The notes under the pieces: generated by a model
Seen by the model: only the letters and a program-made list of their open reading frames with translations
Database searches by the model: none
Told to the model about the DNA's origin: nothing
Made by a program: the position numbers and the translations under genes
DNA from: Aliirhizobium wenxiniae
GTDB lineage: Bacteria; Pseudomonadota; Alphaproteobacteria; Rhizobiales; Rhizobiaceae
Reading direction: 5' to 3'
DNA: 64,000 nucleotides
Assembly (NCBI RefSeq): GCF_014201355.1
Contig: NZ_JACHEG010000003.1
Span: 124,001 to 188,000 of the forward strand
Shown: positions 37,721-47,057 of the stretch, one piece after another
How the letters are laid out: each line of letters starts with the position of its first letter
Numbering within the stretch: position 1 is the stretch's first letter

Positions 37721-38002
37721 ATGACTGCAAAGCTTGGTGAGGTTCTCTCGATCGATGTTCGCGAAATTCCGGGCGCTCAGCGTCATCGGCGCATTTTCGG
37801 CACGCTGGAGACGCTTGAGCCTGGTGAGGTGCTGCACATTACCGTAGATCACGATCCGATCCCTTTGCGCATGCATCTCGACACCCAATTCGCAGGCCTT
37901 TTTGGGTGGGAATATCTCGAGCACGGCCCGCAGCTTTGGAAGGTCGAGCTCAAGCGGCTCAAGCATGATGGTTGCGGTTGTTCCTGCGGTGGCAATCACT
38001 GA
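37721..38002 (+). CDS. DUF2249 protein with Cys-rich tail
   Basis: Small soluble protein of 93 residues of the DUF2249 (TusA-like fold) family: LSIDVREIPGAQRHRRIFGTL, then the LEPGEVLHITVDHDP motif. The C-terminus HDGCGCSCGGNH is cysteine-rich and could bind a metal or iron-sulfur cluster. DUF2249 genes recur in denitrification clusters; the function is unknown. A paralogue with two such units follows. Confidence 0.85.
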   Translation: MTAKLGEVLSIDVREIPGAQRHRRIFGTLETLEPGEVLHITVDHDPIPLRMHLDTQFAGLFGWEYLEHGPQLWKVELKRLKHDGCGCSCGGNH

Positions 38003-38072
38003 TATAAGTCGACTGTGTTGAAACTGTCGGGTTAATTGCAGCGGCCCACATTCCTTTATTAGGAGAATCCGC

Positions 38073-38582
38073 ATGTCGCAGATTTACAAGGAACTCGATG
38101 TCCGCCCTATTCTGCGCGAAGGCGGGGAGCCTTTTCAGGACATCATGGCGGCTGTTCAGTCATTGGCACCAGGAGAGGGGCTGCGGCTTCTCTCCACATT
38201 CAAGCCGACACCGCTTCTGCCGCTGATGAGCAGACAGGGTTTTTCAAGCGAAACCCATGAGCTCGATACCGGCGACTGGGAGATTATCTTTTCGCCAATT
38301 GCAAAAAAGGCGGCTCATGTCGCCGTATCGAGCGGTGCCGAGGATGCTTCGGATTGGCCGGAGCCGTTATGGCAGGTCGACCTCGTCGGTGTGCAACCAC
38401 CGGTCCCAATGGAAAAAGTCCTGTCGCGACTTTCGCTGATGGAGCCGGGCGAAGTCTTGTTTGTGCTTTTTGACCGCGAGCCAGCATTCCTGGCGACCGA
38501 ACTGGAAAACAGGGGGCACCGCTGGGTCGGTGCTTCAGATGTTTCAGGTAACGTTTATCGAATGCTTATCCGGGTCGGATAG
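38073..38582 (+). CDS. Tandem DUF2249 protein
   Basis: A 169-residue protein made of two DUF2249 units: residues about 5-75 (ELDVRPILREGGEPFQDIMAAVQSLAPGEGLRLLS) and 95-169 (QVDLVGVQPPVPMEKVLSRLSLMEPGEVLFVLFDREP). It lacks the Cys-rich tail of the gene before it. AGGAGA precedes ATG 38073. Probably co-transcribed with the upstream gene and part of the denitrification regulon. Function unknown. Confidence 0.85.
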   Translation: MSQIYKELDVRPILREGGEPFQDIMAAVQSLAPGEGLRLLSTFKPTPLLPLMSRQGFSSETHELDTGDWEIIFSPIAKKAAHVAVSSGAEDASDWPEPLWQVDLVGVQPPVPMEKVLSRLSLMEPGEVLFVLFDREPAFLATELENRGHRWVGASDVSGNVYRMLIRVG

Positions 38583-38637
38583 CGGACTTGGACCTGTTTC
38601 CATCCTGATCGTATCGTTTGTCATGGCAATTAAACAG

Positions 38638-38668
38638 TATAATCAGCCCCGTTTCGGGGCTGATTATA
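38638..38668. terminator. Bidirectional terminator between DUF2249 and napC
   Basis: Perfect 14-bp stem TATAATCAGCCCCG / CGGGGCTGATTATA with a TTT loop, between two convergent stops. The AT-rich outer pairs supply U-tracts in both directions. Confidence 0.88.
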
Positions 38669-38677
38669 TCGTAGCTA

Positions 38678-39382
38678 TCAGTCGATGATGTTACCTTCCC
38701 GGGCTGCCAGATAGGCTGCCAGTTGATCGGTGTCCTGAAGACCGTGCGAGGCGGCCTTACCCATCAGTTCGGCCGGAACCTTCCAGCCCGGATCGACACC
38801 ATCCATGTTGGGAAGTTCATGCGCAATTCCCTTGTGGCAGTCGATACAGGTCGCTTTGCCCGAGAGGAGATAGCGTGTGTGAATGTCGGCGGCACGTTTC
38901 GTCTGCTTGGTCAAATCCATAGCAATCGACGAGTGGCAGTTCCGGCATTCCAGGCTGTCATTGGCCTTCAGGCGCGCCCATTCGTGCTGGGCAAGCTCAA
39001 GCCGCTTGTCGAGAAACTTCTCGCGCGTATTGATCGTGCCGAAGATCTTGCCCCAAACTTCTTTCGAAGCCTGCATCTTGCGTGCGATCTTGTCGGTCCA
39101 TTGATGCGGCACGTGGCAATCCGGACAAGATGCCCGAACACCCGAACGGTTGGAGAAATGCACCGTTTGCGTCAGTTCCTCGTAGACGTTGGTCTTCATT
39201 TCGTGACAGCCGGTGCAGAATTTTTCAGTATTGGTCACTTCCAGTGCCGTGTTGAACGCGCCCCAGAAAATAACCCCTCCGACAAAACCGCCGAGCGTGA
39301 GGAAGCCCAGGCCCAAGGTTCCAGCGGGCGTGGCGAGAATACGCCAGGCCCAAAGGATCACCGCTTTGATCATGCCGATCAT
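38678..39382 (-). CDS. napC: NapC, membrane tetraheme quinol dehydrogenase
   Basis: NapC/NirT-type cytochrome of 234 residues that takes electrons from quinol to NapAB. One N-terminal membrane anchor (about 22-45) is followed by four CxxCH sites at 56-60, 86-90, 146-150 and 179-183. ATG 39382 overlaps the napB stop by four bases (ATGA); the longer open frame is rejected. Last gene of napEFDABC. Confidence 0.97.
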   Translation of the reverse strand: MIGMIKAVILWAWRILATPAGTLGLGFLTLGGFVGGVIFWGAFNTALEVTNTEKFCTGCHEMKTNVYEELTQTVHFSNRSGVRASCPDCHVPHQWTDKIARKMQASKEVWGKIFGTINTREKFLDKRLELAQHEWARLKANDSLECRNCHSSIAMDLTKQTKRAADIHTRYLLSGKATCIDCHKGIAHELPNMDGVDPGWKVPAELMGKAASHGLQDTDQLAAYLAAREGNIID

Positions 39383-39870
39383 TGTCCAGATCCCGCCGGT
39401 TTGAAGCCGAGTTCGCTCATATCCTTGAACGTGTTGTCGACCAGGGGCCGAGTATCTGCCTGCGGGACGTGGCACGCCGTGCAGAAATAACGGCGCGGCG
39501 AAACGTCGGCGAGCATCTGGCCTTCACGGTTCATATAATGGGTGACGCTGATCATCGGCGCACCGGAACCTTCCGTCAGTTCACGTCGGTGACAGGACAT
39601 GCAGCGGTTGGTGTTGACCGACAGCTGGTATCCCTCGATCGAATGCGGGATGACCGGCGGCTGGTCGGGATAGTTGCGCATCTTCTGGATGTCGTCGACG
39701 ATCCATCTTGGCAGCGGATCCGCTCCAGTGTTTTGCATCGGGCTCGGACGGCCCGATAGTTGTGGCACGGTCTGCGCGAGAGCGACCGTGCCGGTGACCA
39801 GACACAGAGCAAGCGCGAAAAGCGTCCAGAGACGCCGGCTCAGGCGACGGGAAGGATCTTGACTGCGCAT
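39379..39870 (-). CDS. napB: NapB, diheme cytochrome c subunit of periplasmic nitrate reductase
   Basis: Periplasmic electron-transfer subunit of 163 residues. A Sec signal peptide (hydrophobic 14-31, cleavage near ALAQ) precedes two heme sites, CMSCH at 90-94 and CTACH at 130-134, with distal His residues such as HYMNREG as axial ligands. Overlaps the napA stop by 31 bases and napC by four, so translation is coupled. Confidence 0.97.
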   Translation of the reverse strand: MRSQDPSRRLSRRLWTLFALALCLVTGTVALAQTVPQLSGRPSPMQNTGADPLPRWIVDDIQKMRNYPDQPPVIPHSIEGYQLSVNTNRCMSCHRRELTEGSGAPMISVTHYMNREGQMLADVSPRRYFCTACHVPQADTRPLVDNTFKDMSELGFKPAGSGQ

Positions 39871-42344
39871 TTTTTGAAATCCGTCTGTTTGGAAATGGGG
39901 TCGGTGGCGTCGAGCGTGACCTTGTTGATCAGCTGGCTGGCGTCGAACCAGGGCACGAAGATCACGCCATGCGGCATGCGGTTACGTCCACGGATATCCA
40001 CCCGGCTGAGGATTTCCCCGCGGCGCGACTGGATTTTCACCTGTCCGCCCTGGTTGATGCCGAGCCGGCGCGCATCGTCTCCGTTCATGAAGCAGCGGGC
40101 ACCCGGAAATGCTTTGTAAAGCTCGGGCACGCGCATGGTCATGGAGCCGGAATGCCAGTGTTCGAGAACACGGCCGGTGACCAGCCAGAAGCCGAACTCG
40201 TCATCCGGCGATTCCGCCGGTGGCTCGTAAGGCGCTGCGAGAATGACGGCGCGACCGTCCTTCTGGCCGTAAAATTTGACGCCTTCGCCTGTTTTCACGT
40301 AAGGGTCATAACCTTCGCGGTAACGCCACTTGGTCTCCTGGTTGTTGACGACCGGCCAGCGCAGGCCGCGGACCTGGTGGTAGAGGTCGTACGGACCAAG
40401 GTCGTGGCCGTGACCACGGCCGAAGCTGGCATATTCCTCGAACAGACCCTTCTGAAGATAGAAGCCGAAAGCCTTCGCTTCGCGGTTCTCATAATCCGAC
40501 GAGATTTCGGAGACCGGGAACTTGTCGACATTGCCATTCTGGAAGAGCACGTCATACAGGTTTTTTCCCTTGTAATCCGGGTTCTGGTCGAGAATGTCCT
40601 GAGGCCAGACTTCGTCGGTGGTGAATCGCTTGGAGAATTCCACCAGCTGCCAGAGGTCGGAGCGGGCTTCGCCCGGTGCGTTGACCAGCTGATGCCAGAC
40701 ATGCGTCCTGCGTTCGGCATTGCCGTAGGCGCCTTCCTTCTCAACCCACATGGCGGCGGGCAGGATCAGGTCGGCTGTCATCGCGGTCACCGTCGGATAG
40801 GCATCCGAGACGACGATGAAGTTGTCCGGGTTGCGGTATCCGAGATAGGCCTCGTTGCTGTTGTTGGCAGCCGCCTGCATGTTGTTGTTCACCTGAACCC
40901 AGTAGAAGTTCAGCTTGCCATCATGCAGCATGCGGTCCTGCTGGACGGCATGGTAACCGGGCTTTTCCGGAATGATGCCGTGCGGGATGTTCCACAATTC
41001 CTCGGCATGCTTGCGGTGTTCGGGGTTGGTCACCGTCATGTCGGCCGGCAGGCGGTGGGCAAATGTGCCAACTTCGCGTGCGGTGCCGCATGCCGAGGGC
41101 TGGCCGGTCAGCGAGAACGGGCTGTTGCCCGGTTCCGAGATTTTGCCGGTCAGGAGATGGATGTTGTAGACCATCTGGTTGGCCCAGACGCCACGGACGT
41201 GCTGGTTGAAGCCCATGGTCCAGAGCGACATGACCTTGATTTTGGGGTCGGCATAAAGCTCGGCCAACTGTTCAAGGAAGGCCTTGTCGACGCCGGCAAG
41301 CTCGGCAACCTTGTCGAGCGTGTATTCGGAAACGTGCTTCTTGAACGCTTCGAAATCTATCGGCGTCATGTCGGCGGCCTTGACCGCACCGGTTGCCTTC
41401 ACTTCCAGCGGATGTTCGGCGCGCAGACCGTAACCGATGTCGGTGGTTGCCTGCATGAACTTGGTGTTCTTGTCGATGAACTCCTGATTGACGCGACCGG
41501 TCTGGATGATGTGGTTGGCGATATAGTTGAGGATCGCCAGATCCGTGCCGGGCTTGAAGACCAGCGGAATGTCGGCAAGATCCATACTACGATGGGTGAA
41601 GGTCGACAGAACCGAGACCTTTACATGCTCGTGGCCCAGGCGACGGTCGGCAAGACGCGTCCATAGGATGGGATGCATCTCCGCCATGTTCGAGCCCCAC
41701 AGCACGAAGGCGTCGGCATGCTCGAAATCGTCATAACAGCCCATCGGCTCGTCCATGCCGAAGGTGCGCATGAAGCCATAAGCCGCCGATGCCATGCAGT
41801 GGCGGGCGTTGGGATCGAGGTTGTTCGAGCGGAAGCCGGCGCGCATCAGTTTTGTCGCGGCATACCCTTCGAAAATCGTCCATTGGCCGGAGCCGAACAT
41901 TCCGAGCGCTGTCGGACCCTTTTCCTTCAGGGTCTTCTTGGCCTTTTCGGCCATGATATCGAAGGCTTCTTCCCAAGTGACGGGTTCGAATTCGCCTTCC
42001 TTGTCGAAGACGCCGTTGCGTTTGCGTAGGAGCGGTGTCGTCAGGCGGTCCTTGCCGTACATGATTTTCGACAGGAAGTAGCCCTTGACGCAGTTGAGGC
42101 CGCGATTGACCTCGGCCTCCATGTCGCCATGGGTGGCAACCACGTGGTTTTCCTTAACGCCGACCATGACACCGCAACCAGTGCCGCAGAAGCGACAGGG
42201 GGCCTTGGACCACTTGATTTCCAGTGCCGCAACGCCACCGGGGACGGATTGGGCGGCTGCCGGCATGGCGATGCCGGCTGTCGATGCTGCGATGGCAGCA
42301 GCTTGCGCTTTCAGCACATCACGCCGCGTGAGTTCTGCCGTCAT
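39840..42344 (-). CDS. napA: NapA, periplasmic nitrate reductase catalytic subunit
   Basis: Molybdenum bis-MGD enzyme of 834 residues reducing nitrate to nitrite in the periplasm. A twin-arginine signal (TRRDVLKAQ) precedes the [4Fe-4S] site C50-x2-C53-x3-C57 and C85. The molybdenum ligand cysteine is Cys183 in [11 protein letters not shown]. The C-terminal molybdopterin dinucleotide-binding domain is complete. ATG 42344 lies inside the end of napD (26-base overlap). Full family length, no defects. Confidence 0.98.
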   Translation of the reverse strand: MTAELTRRDVLKAQAAAIAASTAGIAMPAAAQSVPGGVAALEIKWSKAPCRFCGTGCGVMVGVKENHVVATHGDMEAEVNRGLNCVKGYFLSKIMYGKDRLTTPLLRKRNGVFDKEGEFEPVTWEEAFDIMAEKAKKTLKEKGPTALGMFGSGQWTIFEGYAATKLMRAGFRSNNLDPNARHCMASAAYGFMRTFGMDEPMGCYDDFEHADAFVLWGSNMAEMHPILWTRLADRRLGHEHVKVSVLSTFTHRSMDLADIPLVFKPGTDLAILNYIANHIIQTGRVNQEFIDKNTKFMQATTDIGYGLRAEHPLEVKATGAVKAADMTPIDFEAFKKHVSEYTLDKVAELAGVDKAFLEQLAELYADPKIKVMSLWTMGFNQHVRGVWANQMVYNIHLLTGKISEPGNSPFSLTGQPSACGTAREVGTFAHRLPADMTVTNPEHRKHAEELWNIPHGIIPEKPGYHAVQQDRMLHDGKLNFYWVQVNNNMQAAANNSNEAYLGYRNPDNFIVVSDAYPTVTAMTADLILPAAMWVEKEGAYGNAERRTHVWHQLVNAPGEARSDLWQLVEFSKRFTTDEVWPQDILDQNPDYKGKNLYDVLFQNGNVDKFPVSEISSDYENREAKAFGFYLQKGLFEEYASFGRGHGHDLGPYDLYHQVRGLRWPVVNNQETKWRYREGYDPYVKTGEGVKFYGQKDGRAVILAAPYEPPAESPDDEFGFWLVTGRVLEHWHSGSMTMRVPELYKAFPGARCFMNGDDARRLGINQGGQVKIQSRRGEILSRVDIRGRNRMPHGVIFVPWFDASQLINKVTLDATDPISKQTDFKKCAVKILPVA

Positions 42345-42600
42345 CCGACATCTCCTTTTCTGCAATTGTCTGTTCGAAGACCATGTGTGCGGCGATGACG
42401 TCATCCATCGCCGAAATTCCGATTAATGTTTCACCGAGAAAGCCGGAACTTGGGCCTTCGATGACGATGACGATCTTGCCGCCACCGGTGGCATGCACCT
42501 CGACGCCTTCGATATCGGTGAGGGCGGCAGTCATACGCTCGACCGCCTCCGGCCGTACGACGACCACAGCGCTCGATATATGGTGCTGTGGTTCACGCAT
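42319..42600 (-). CDS. napD: NapD, NapA signal-peptide chaperone
   Basis: Small cytoplasmic protein of 93 residues with the ferredoxin-like NapD fold ([41 protein letters not shown]). It binds the Tat signal of NapA until the cofactor is inserted. Overlaps napF by eight bases and napA by 26, a tightly coupled order. Confidence 0.93.
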   Translation of the reverse strand: MREPQHHISSAVVVVRPEAVERMTAALTDIEGVEVHATGGGKIVIVIEGPSSGFLGETLIGISAMDDVIAAHMVFEQTIAEKEMSDDGRTHAA

Positions 42601-43093
42601 GCGCCACCTCCATCCTGTTTGTCGTCATGCTGATGGACTGGGCGGGGCAGACCGAAATGCAGGCACCGCAACCAGTACAGGGATCGGTATCGAGCACCGG
42701 TACGAAAGGCCCACCCAGCCGTGGTTTGAACCGGATTGCTGTCGTCGGACAGGCATCGCGACACGCTTGGCAATCAACGAAATTCAACGCGAGACAGGTG
42801 CCTGCGATGACGGCGTGATGGGCAAACGATATGGCGGGTTCAGGCGGGAAAACCCGCTCGGGACATCGCGCGGAACATTCGCCGCAGAACGTGCATTCGC
42901 CGACTTGAAAATCGACGGTGGGAACACGATCACGCAAGCTGATTATTTTCGTCGGACAGGCATCCACGCAGTCACCGCAGCCCGAACAGTTGCGCACGGA
43001 TTCATCCGTTACGCCGGGTGGATAATAACTGCTATTTTCGCGCAAAACGCTGCCGGTCAAGAATGCGCGACGTGTGCTGGCCACCTGCCCCAT
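42593..43093 (-). CDS. napF: NapF, polyferredoxin of the nap system
   Basis: Cytoplasmic iron-sulfur protein of 166 residues with cysteine clusters CSGCGDCVDACP, CTFCGECSARCP, CQACRDACP and CTGCGACISVCP; the third is the shortened form usual in NapF. It assists cytoplasmic maturation of NapA. ATG 43093 (MGQVAST, including an RRAFLTG stretch) is preferred over the longer frame that overlaps napE. Confidence 0.95.
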   Translation of the reverse strand: MGQVASTRRAFLTGSVLRENSSYYPPGVTDESVRNCSGCGDCVDACPTKIISLRDRVPTVDFQVGECTFCGECSARCPERVFPPEPAISFAHHAVIAGTCLALNFVDCQACRDACPTTAIRFKPRLGGPFVPVLDTDPCTGCGACISVCPAQSISMTTNRMEVAHA

Positions 43094-43098
43094 ATCAC

Positions 43099-43314
43099 TC
43101 ACTCCGCCGAATTGGGCCGTGCCGGGGTTATGTCGTGCGGGCCAGGGGGGCCATAGACGATCTGGTAGGCCCAAACTGCAAAGCCATAGGAGGCAACGGT
43201 GCCGACTGCGACTATGGGCCAGATACCAAACGCAAGAACAACAAAAGTCAGCAGCTCGCGACGCCGCTTTTTACGGAACGATGTCTGTTCGAGAGTTGCG
43301 GTCGGCTCAACCAT
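43099..43314 (-). CDS. napE: NapE, small membrane protein of the nap operon
   Basis: Membrane protein of 71 residues with one long hydrophobic span (about 20-52) after a basic FRKKRRRELLTF stretch, matching NapE. Its role is unknown. First gene of napEFDABC; a perfect FNR/FixK site lies 84 bases upstream. Confidence 0.9.
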   Translation of the reverse strand: MVEPTATLEQTSFRKKRRRELLTFVVLAFGIWPIVAVGTVASYGFAVWAYQIVYGPPGPHDITPARPNSAE

Positions 43315-43397
43315 ATTCGCTTCCGGTTTTAGCTGAATCTGAAATGCAAATATGCACCAAATGCCTTAATTATAACCAAATCTGCCAATCGCTCACC

Positions 43398-43411
43398 TTG
43401 ATAAAAATCAA
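43398..43411. promoter_or_regulatory. FNR/FixK-type palindrome upstream of nap
   Basis: TTGATAAAAATCAA, a perfect TTGAT-N4-ATCAA. At -41.5 for leftward transcription the start would be near 43,363, about 49 bases before napE. Unlike the other boxes in the window it has the full TTGAT half-sites, so an oxygen-responsive FnrN/FixK rather than NnrR is the likely activator. The 462-base gap 43,315-43,776 holds this site and the nirK promoter; no gene was seen in it. Confidence 0.82.
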
Positions 43412-43683
43412 TTACAGCCGCAGTTCGCTAAAAAAATATGCGTAAAGATTAAAAAGTAGACAAACAGAAGTTGTACCGCTGGCAACGCACAACATTAACG
43501 ACGATATTTCCAATGACTGAAACCAAGTCCGGTCATCTGGTTTCAGATCGGCCGCTGCCTCGGTGCTCAATGAGCACAACTTCCTTCGCCCGGCGCTTCA
43601 GTGTTCCCCAAAAACCAGCATTGATCAAGTGGACGAGTGTCTCTTCGCGTAATCTACCTATACGCGATAACTTTCGTTTTTAT

Positions 43684-43697
43684 TTGTGTTGGAACAA
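43684..43697. promoter_or_regulatory. NnrR/DNR-type box before nirK
   Basis: TTGTGTTGGAACAA, TTG-N8-CAA. At -41.5 the start would be near 43,732, 45 bases before nirK ATG. The core is less symmetric than the nor boxes, so confidence is lower. Confidence 0.55.
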
Positions 43698-43776
43698 CAA
43701 CGCGCATTCAAGTCGATCTAACTTCAAAGTTGCGGAACAGACATTGATCCGCTTCTTGAAAAAGGGAGAGACTTTC

Positions 43777-44916
43777 ATGAGTGAACAGTTTCGGTTGACC
43801 CGCCGGAGCATGCTGGCCGGCGCAGCTGTCGCGGGAGCATTGGCGCCGGTCGTCACCTCTGTTGCACATGCCGAAGGTGGAGATATCAAGACAAATGCCG
43901 CTGCAGCAGGAGCAAACATCGCGACTCTGAAGCGCGTGAAGGTTGACTTGGTCAGGCCACCATTCGTACATGCCCACACCCAGAAGGCTGAGGGCGCGCC
44001 AAAGGTTATCGAGTTCAAGATGACCATCCAGGAAAAGAAGATTGTCGTCGATGACAAGGGGACGGAAGTCCATGCGATGACATTCGATGGATCTGTTCCG
44101 GGGCCGATGATGGTCGTTCACCAGGATGACTATGTCGAACTGACCCTGGTCAACCCTGATACCAATGAACTGCAGCACAACATAGATTTCCATTCGGCGA
44201 CGGGTGCGCTGGGTGGCGGAGCGCTGACGGTGGTCAACCCCGGTGAGACGGCGGTGCTGCGCTTCAAGGCCACCAAGGCGGGTGTGTTTGTCTACCACTG
44301 TGCCCCCGCCGGCATGGTGCCGTGGCATGTCACTTCGGGAATGAATGGCGCGATCATGGTTCTGCCGCGTGACGGTCTCAAGGACCACAAGGGCCACGAC
44401 CTTGTTTACGACAAGGTGTACTATGTCGGCGAGCAGGACTTTTATGTTCCGAAGGATGAGAACGGCCAGTTCAAAAAGTACGAAAGCGCCGGTGAAGCCT
44501 ATCCGGATGTCCTGGAAGCGATGAAGACACTGACCCCGACACATATCGTGTTTAACGGGGCGGTCGGCGCTTTGACGGGTGACAACGCCTTGCAGGCAAA
44601 GGTTGGCGACCGTGTCCTGATCCTGCATTCGCAAGCCAACAGAGATACGCGTCCGCACCTCATCGGGGGCCATGGCGACTATGTCTGGGCTACTGGCAAA
44701 TTTGCCAATCCGCCAGAACTCGATCAGGAAACATGGTTCATCCCCGGAGGCGCTGCAGGGGCGGCTTACTACACGTTCCAGCAGCCTGGTATCTATGCAT
44801 ATGTAAACCACAATCTGATCGAGGCGTTCGAGCTTGGCGCGGCCGGTCACTTCAAGGTGACGGGCGACTGGAACGATGACCTTATGACTGCTGTGGTCTC
44901 GCCGACCTCGGGTTGA
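43777..44916 (+). CDS. nirK: Copper-containing nitrite reductase
   Basis: Periplasmic trimeric two-copper enzyme of 379 residues reducing nitrite to NO. A twin-arginine signal ([10 protein letters not shown]) precedes two cupredoxin domains. All ligands are present. Type 1 copper: His134, Cys175, His184, Met189. Type 2: His139, His174, His345. Catalytic Asp137 and His294. ATG 43777 has AAGGGAGAG upstream; the frame open back to 43,471 is not protein-like. nirV follows after a hairpin. Confidence 0.98.
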   Translation: MSEQFRLTRRSMLAGAAVAGALAPVVTSVAHAEGGDIKTNAAAAGANIATLKRVKVDLVRPPFVHAHTQKAEGAPKVIEFKMTIQEKKIVVDDKGTEVHAMTFDGSVPGPMMVVHQDDYVELTLVNPDTNELQHNIDFHSATGALGGGALTVVNPGETAVLRFKATKAGVFVYHCAPAGMVPWHVTSGMNGAIMVLPRDGLKDHKGHDLVYDKVYYVGEQDFYVPKDENGQFKKYESAGEAYPDVLEAMKTLTPTHIVFNGAVGALTGDNALQAKVGDRVLILHSQANRDTRPHLIGGHGDYVWATGKFANPPELDQETWFIPGGAAGAAYYTFQQPGIYAYVNHNLIEAFELGAAGHFKVTGDWNDDLMTAVVSPTSG

Positions 44917-44924
44917 CGATGTTT

Positions 44925-44952
44925 GGCTCGGCCTCGGATCGAGTGCCGAGCC
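44925..44952 (+). terminator. Hairpin between nirK and nirV
   Basis: Eight-bp stem GGCTCGGC / GCCGAGCC with a 12-base loop, starting eight bases past the nirK stop. No T-tract follows, so it more likely protects the nirK mRNA 3' end or reduces nirV readthrough than fully terminates. Confidence 0.5.
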
Positions 44953-44998
44953 GCATCCCCGTGCCGGCCAGAGGAGGCCGGAGGGATCGGAGGATCCT

Positions 44999-45895
44999 AT
45001 GACGTTTCCCAATGCCGCTCTTCTTCGTAATGCCTTTTCGTCGATCGCTCTTCCGTTCGCGCTTGTTGTCGGCTTGACGGGCGCAATTGGCTTTCAGTCT
45101 GGATTGCTGCCGACGCGCGGAAACGACGGCCCAGTTCCTGAAACCATCCGCATCCCTGCGGGGCGCCTGGAGTATCGTGAAAGTGGAGAGTTCTTTCGCA
45201 ACGGCCTCGCCGTCGATGCGCCGAAGGTCAAAATTCTTCGGCAGTCGCTGAGCATCATGAAATATCAGGTGAGTGCTGAGAGTTACGATCAATGTGTTCT
45301 CGAAGGGGGCTGTACTCGCCGCGATTTGCTGACATCGTCACGCGCGGATTTGCCCGTGACCGGGGTAAGCTTTGACGATGCGGCCATGTATGCCCGCTGG
45401 CTTTCTGATAAAACCGGAGAGATCTGGCGATTGCCGTCCATTGAAGAACTGGCGTTTGCTGCAGGCTCGAAATATCCGGATGATGCACTCGGCATCGATC
45501 CGGACAGCAAAAATCCCGCATTGCGCTGGCTGGCGGACTATGAACGCGAAACCGCGCGTAAAGCCTCGCGTCTTCCTCTTCCTCAACCCTACGGGAGTTT
45601 TGGCGAGAACGAGAACGGCCTTGCCGATTTCGGAGGAAATATATGGGAATGGACATCAACCTGCCTGCGCAGGGTCATGCTGGACAGGTACTCGAAGCCG
45701 ATATCGGAAGCCGAAAGTTGCGGCATCTATATCACGGCCGGCAAACATAGCGCCCCGTTGAGCTCGTTTATTCGTGAACCCAAAGGCGGCGGTTGTTCGG
45801 TCGGTGCACCACCCGATAATGTAGGCTTTCGCCTCGTGCGTGACAGACGGTGGTATGCGCCGCTGCTTTTTGCCATTTCGGGCCGGCCGATGTAG
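44999..45895 (+). CDS. nirV: NirV, formylglycine-generating-enzyme-like protein
   Basis: Protein of 298 residues in the FGE-sulfatase/SUMF1 fold family found next to nirK. An N-terminal hydrophobic segment (about 14-30) suggests export or anchoring. PVTGVSFDDAAMYARWLSDKTGEIWRLPS and the C-terminal GFRLVRDRR are diagnostic. The exact role beside NirK is unknown. GGAGGAT precedes ATG 44999. Confidence 0.92.
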   Translation: MTFPNAALLRNAFSSIALPFALVVGLTGAIGFQSGLLPTRGNDGPVPETIRIPAGRLEYRESGEFFRNGLAVDAPKVKILRQSLSIMKYQVSAESYDQCVLEGGCTRRDLLTSSRADLPVTGVSFDDAAMYARWLSDKTGEIWRLPSIEELAFAAGSKYPDDALGIDPDSKNPALRWLADYERETARKASRLPLPQPYGSFGENENGLADFGGNIWEWTSTCLRRVMLDRYSKPISEAESCGIYITAGKHSAPLSSFIREPKGGGCSVGAPPDNVGFRLVRDRRWYAPLLFAISGRPM

Positions 45896-45986
45896 CGTTG
45901 CTCAGCCCGATTCCTCAGGGAGGGAAGTGGGCTGCGTTTCGCTATGAACGCGACCTGACCGGCTTCGCACCGAGGAACAAGCCACC

Positions 45987-46691
45987 TTGAAAATCGACCG
46001 CTCGCTTATTCGATCTATTTCGCTTTTCGACCTTATGCCGGACGATGAGTTGGATCGGTTGCTGCAGCATGCGTCTGCGCGGCGCTTTGCCCAAGGGGAA
46101 GCGGTTTTCGAACAAGGCGGATCCGCCGGCAGCTTCTTTCTTCTTCTGCACGGCCGGCTGAAGGTGACGCAGGTGACGGAAGACGGCCAACAGATCATTG
46201 TTAGGGTGGTGCATCCGGGTGATTTGTTCGGGTTTGCCAGGGCACTGCAGCGTACCGACTACCCAGGCACGGCAACGGCCGTCGCCGAAAGTGTCACGCT
46301 GGCCTGGCCAACGGAGCTTTGGCCGAGTTTCGTGGAGCACAATCCGCGCCTTGCCGTGACGGCCATGCAGACTATTGGGGAGAGGCTGGAAGAAGCACAT
46401 GTTCGCATCCGCGAAATGTCGACCGAGGAAGTTGAGCGACGGGTTGCTCACACCGTTCTGCGCCTCGCCAAGAAGGCGGGGAAACAGGAGGAGCTTGGCA
46501 TCCGCATCGATTTCCTGATTTCCCGACAAGACATTGCGGAAATGACTGGCACTACCCTTCATACAGTTTCGCGCATTCTAAGCGCTTGGGAACAAATGGG
46601 TTTTGTACTGGGCGGACGACAAAAGCTCTTTGTAAAAGATATGTCCGGGCTTGAGAGTATTGCCGCGGGCGAATTTCGACGGAGAAAATAA
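45987..46691 (+). CDS. nnrR: NnrR, Crp/Fnr-family NO-responsive activator
   Basis: Regulator of 234 residues: cyclic-nucleotide-binding-like sensor (about 10-130), dimer helix, and winged helix (ISRQDIAEMTGTTLHTVSRILSAWEQMGF, about 170-200). There is no cysteine at all, so no FNR-type iron-sulfur cluster; NO sensing through heme is usual for the NnrR/DNR group. In the recognition helix FNR's conserved Glu is replaced by His (HTVSR instead of ETISR), consistent with the TTG-N8-CAA sites here lacking the AT of TTGAT. TTG 45987, behind GAGGAA, is the probable start; ATG 46035 is possible. Confidence 0.9.
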   Translation: MKIDRSLIRSISLFDLMPDDELDRLLQHASARRFAQGEAVFEQGGSAGSFFLLLHGRLKVTQVTEDGQQIIVRVVHPGDLFGFARALQRTDYPGTATAVAESVTLAWPTELWPSFVEHNPRLAVTAMQTIGERLEEAHVRIREMSTEEVERRVAHTVLRLAKKAGKQEELGIRIDFLISRQDIAEMTGTTLHTVSRILSAWEQMGFVLGGRQKLFVKDMSGLESIAAGEFRRRK

Positions 46692-46855
46692 AACTCCGCT
46701 CCACTTTGCTAGGAAATGGAATCGATCTCACATCGTGATCGGAGCATGCGCTGAGAGCGAAGATTGGGTGCCTAGACGTTGAATATCCAGAACGGATTCC
46801 AGCTGGCAAGTACGGAGACGAAGAAGTTGTCTCGATGATCCGCTCTTCCCGGTAA

Positions 46856-46996
46856 AGCTTTAAGAACGGCTTCGGGTCTCGACTTGTCGAGCGTTTGCTG
46901 GCGGCCGAGCTCAATGGAACGTCAACGATCATATATGATTCTGCCGGGGTCATCTGTGAAATCGAGGCGTTAATGCCGCCACACGGCAGGGCATGA
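46856..46996 (+). pseudogene. Histidine kinase (HWE/HisKA_2 type) C-terminal remnant
   Basis: An open stretch bounded by a TAA at 46,853 encodes FKNGFGSRLVERLLAAELNG and ends TIIYDSAGVICEIEALMPPHGRA-stop. This is the last ATPase segment (G2 box GFGSRLVERLLA) of an HWE-type kinase. There is no start codon and nothing recognisable upstream, so it is a relic. It lies 61 bases before an intact LOV-HWE kinase. The rest of the 366-base gap after nnrR holds nothing I can recognise. Confidence 0.72.
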
Positions 46997-47057
46997 CCAG
47001 CAGGAACCATTTTCCCCGCCATGACTTCTTTGGTGACGCAACTCAATCAGGGCTACT

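Noticed and set aside
40000-41700. Long open frame of 565 codons on the + strand inside napA
   Set aside because: It is the antisense shadow of a GC-rich conserved gene; the minus-strand product is clearly NapA.
43453-43467. TTG...CAA pair near 43,470 before nirK
   Set aside because: The spacer is nine bases, not eight; the site at 43,684 fits better.
47003-47027. GGAAC upstream of the LOV kinase as EcfG-type promoter
   Set aside because: The base block at the -10 distance is ACTT or CTTC, without GTT.
46552-47046. 164-codon open frame on the minus strand
   Set aside because: Overlaps the end of nnrR and the kinase relic on the other strand, has low-complexity composition and no ribosome site.
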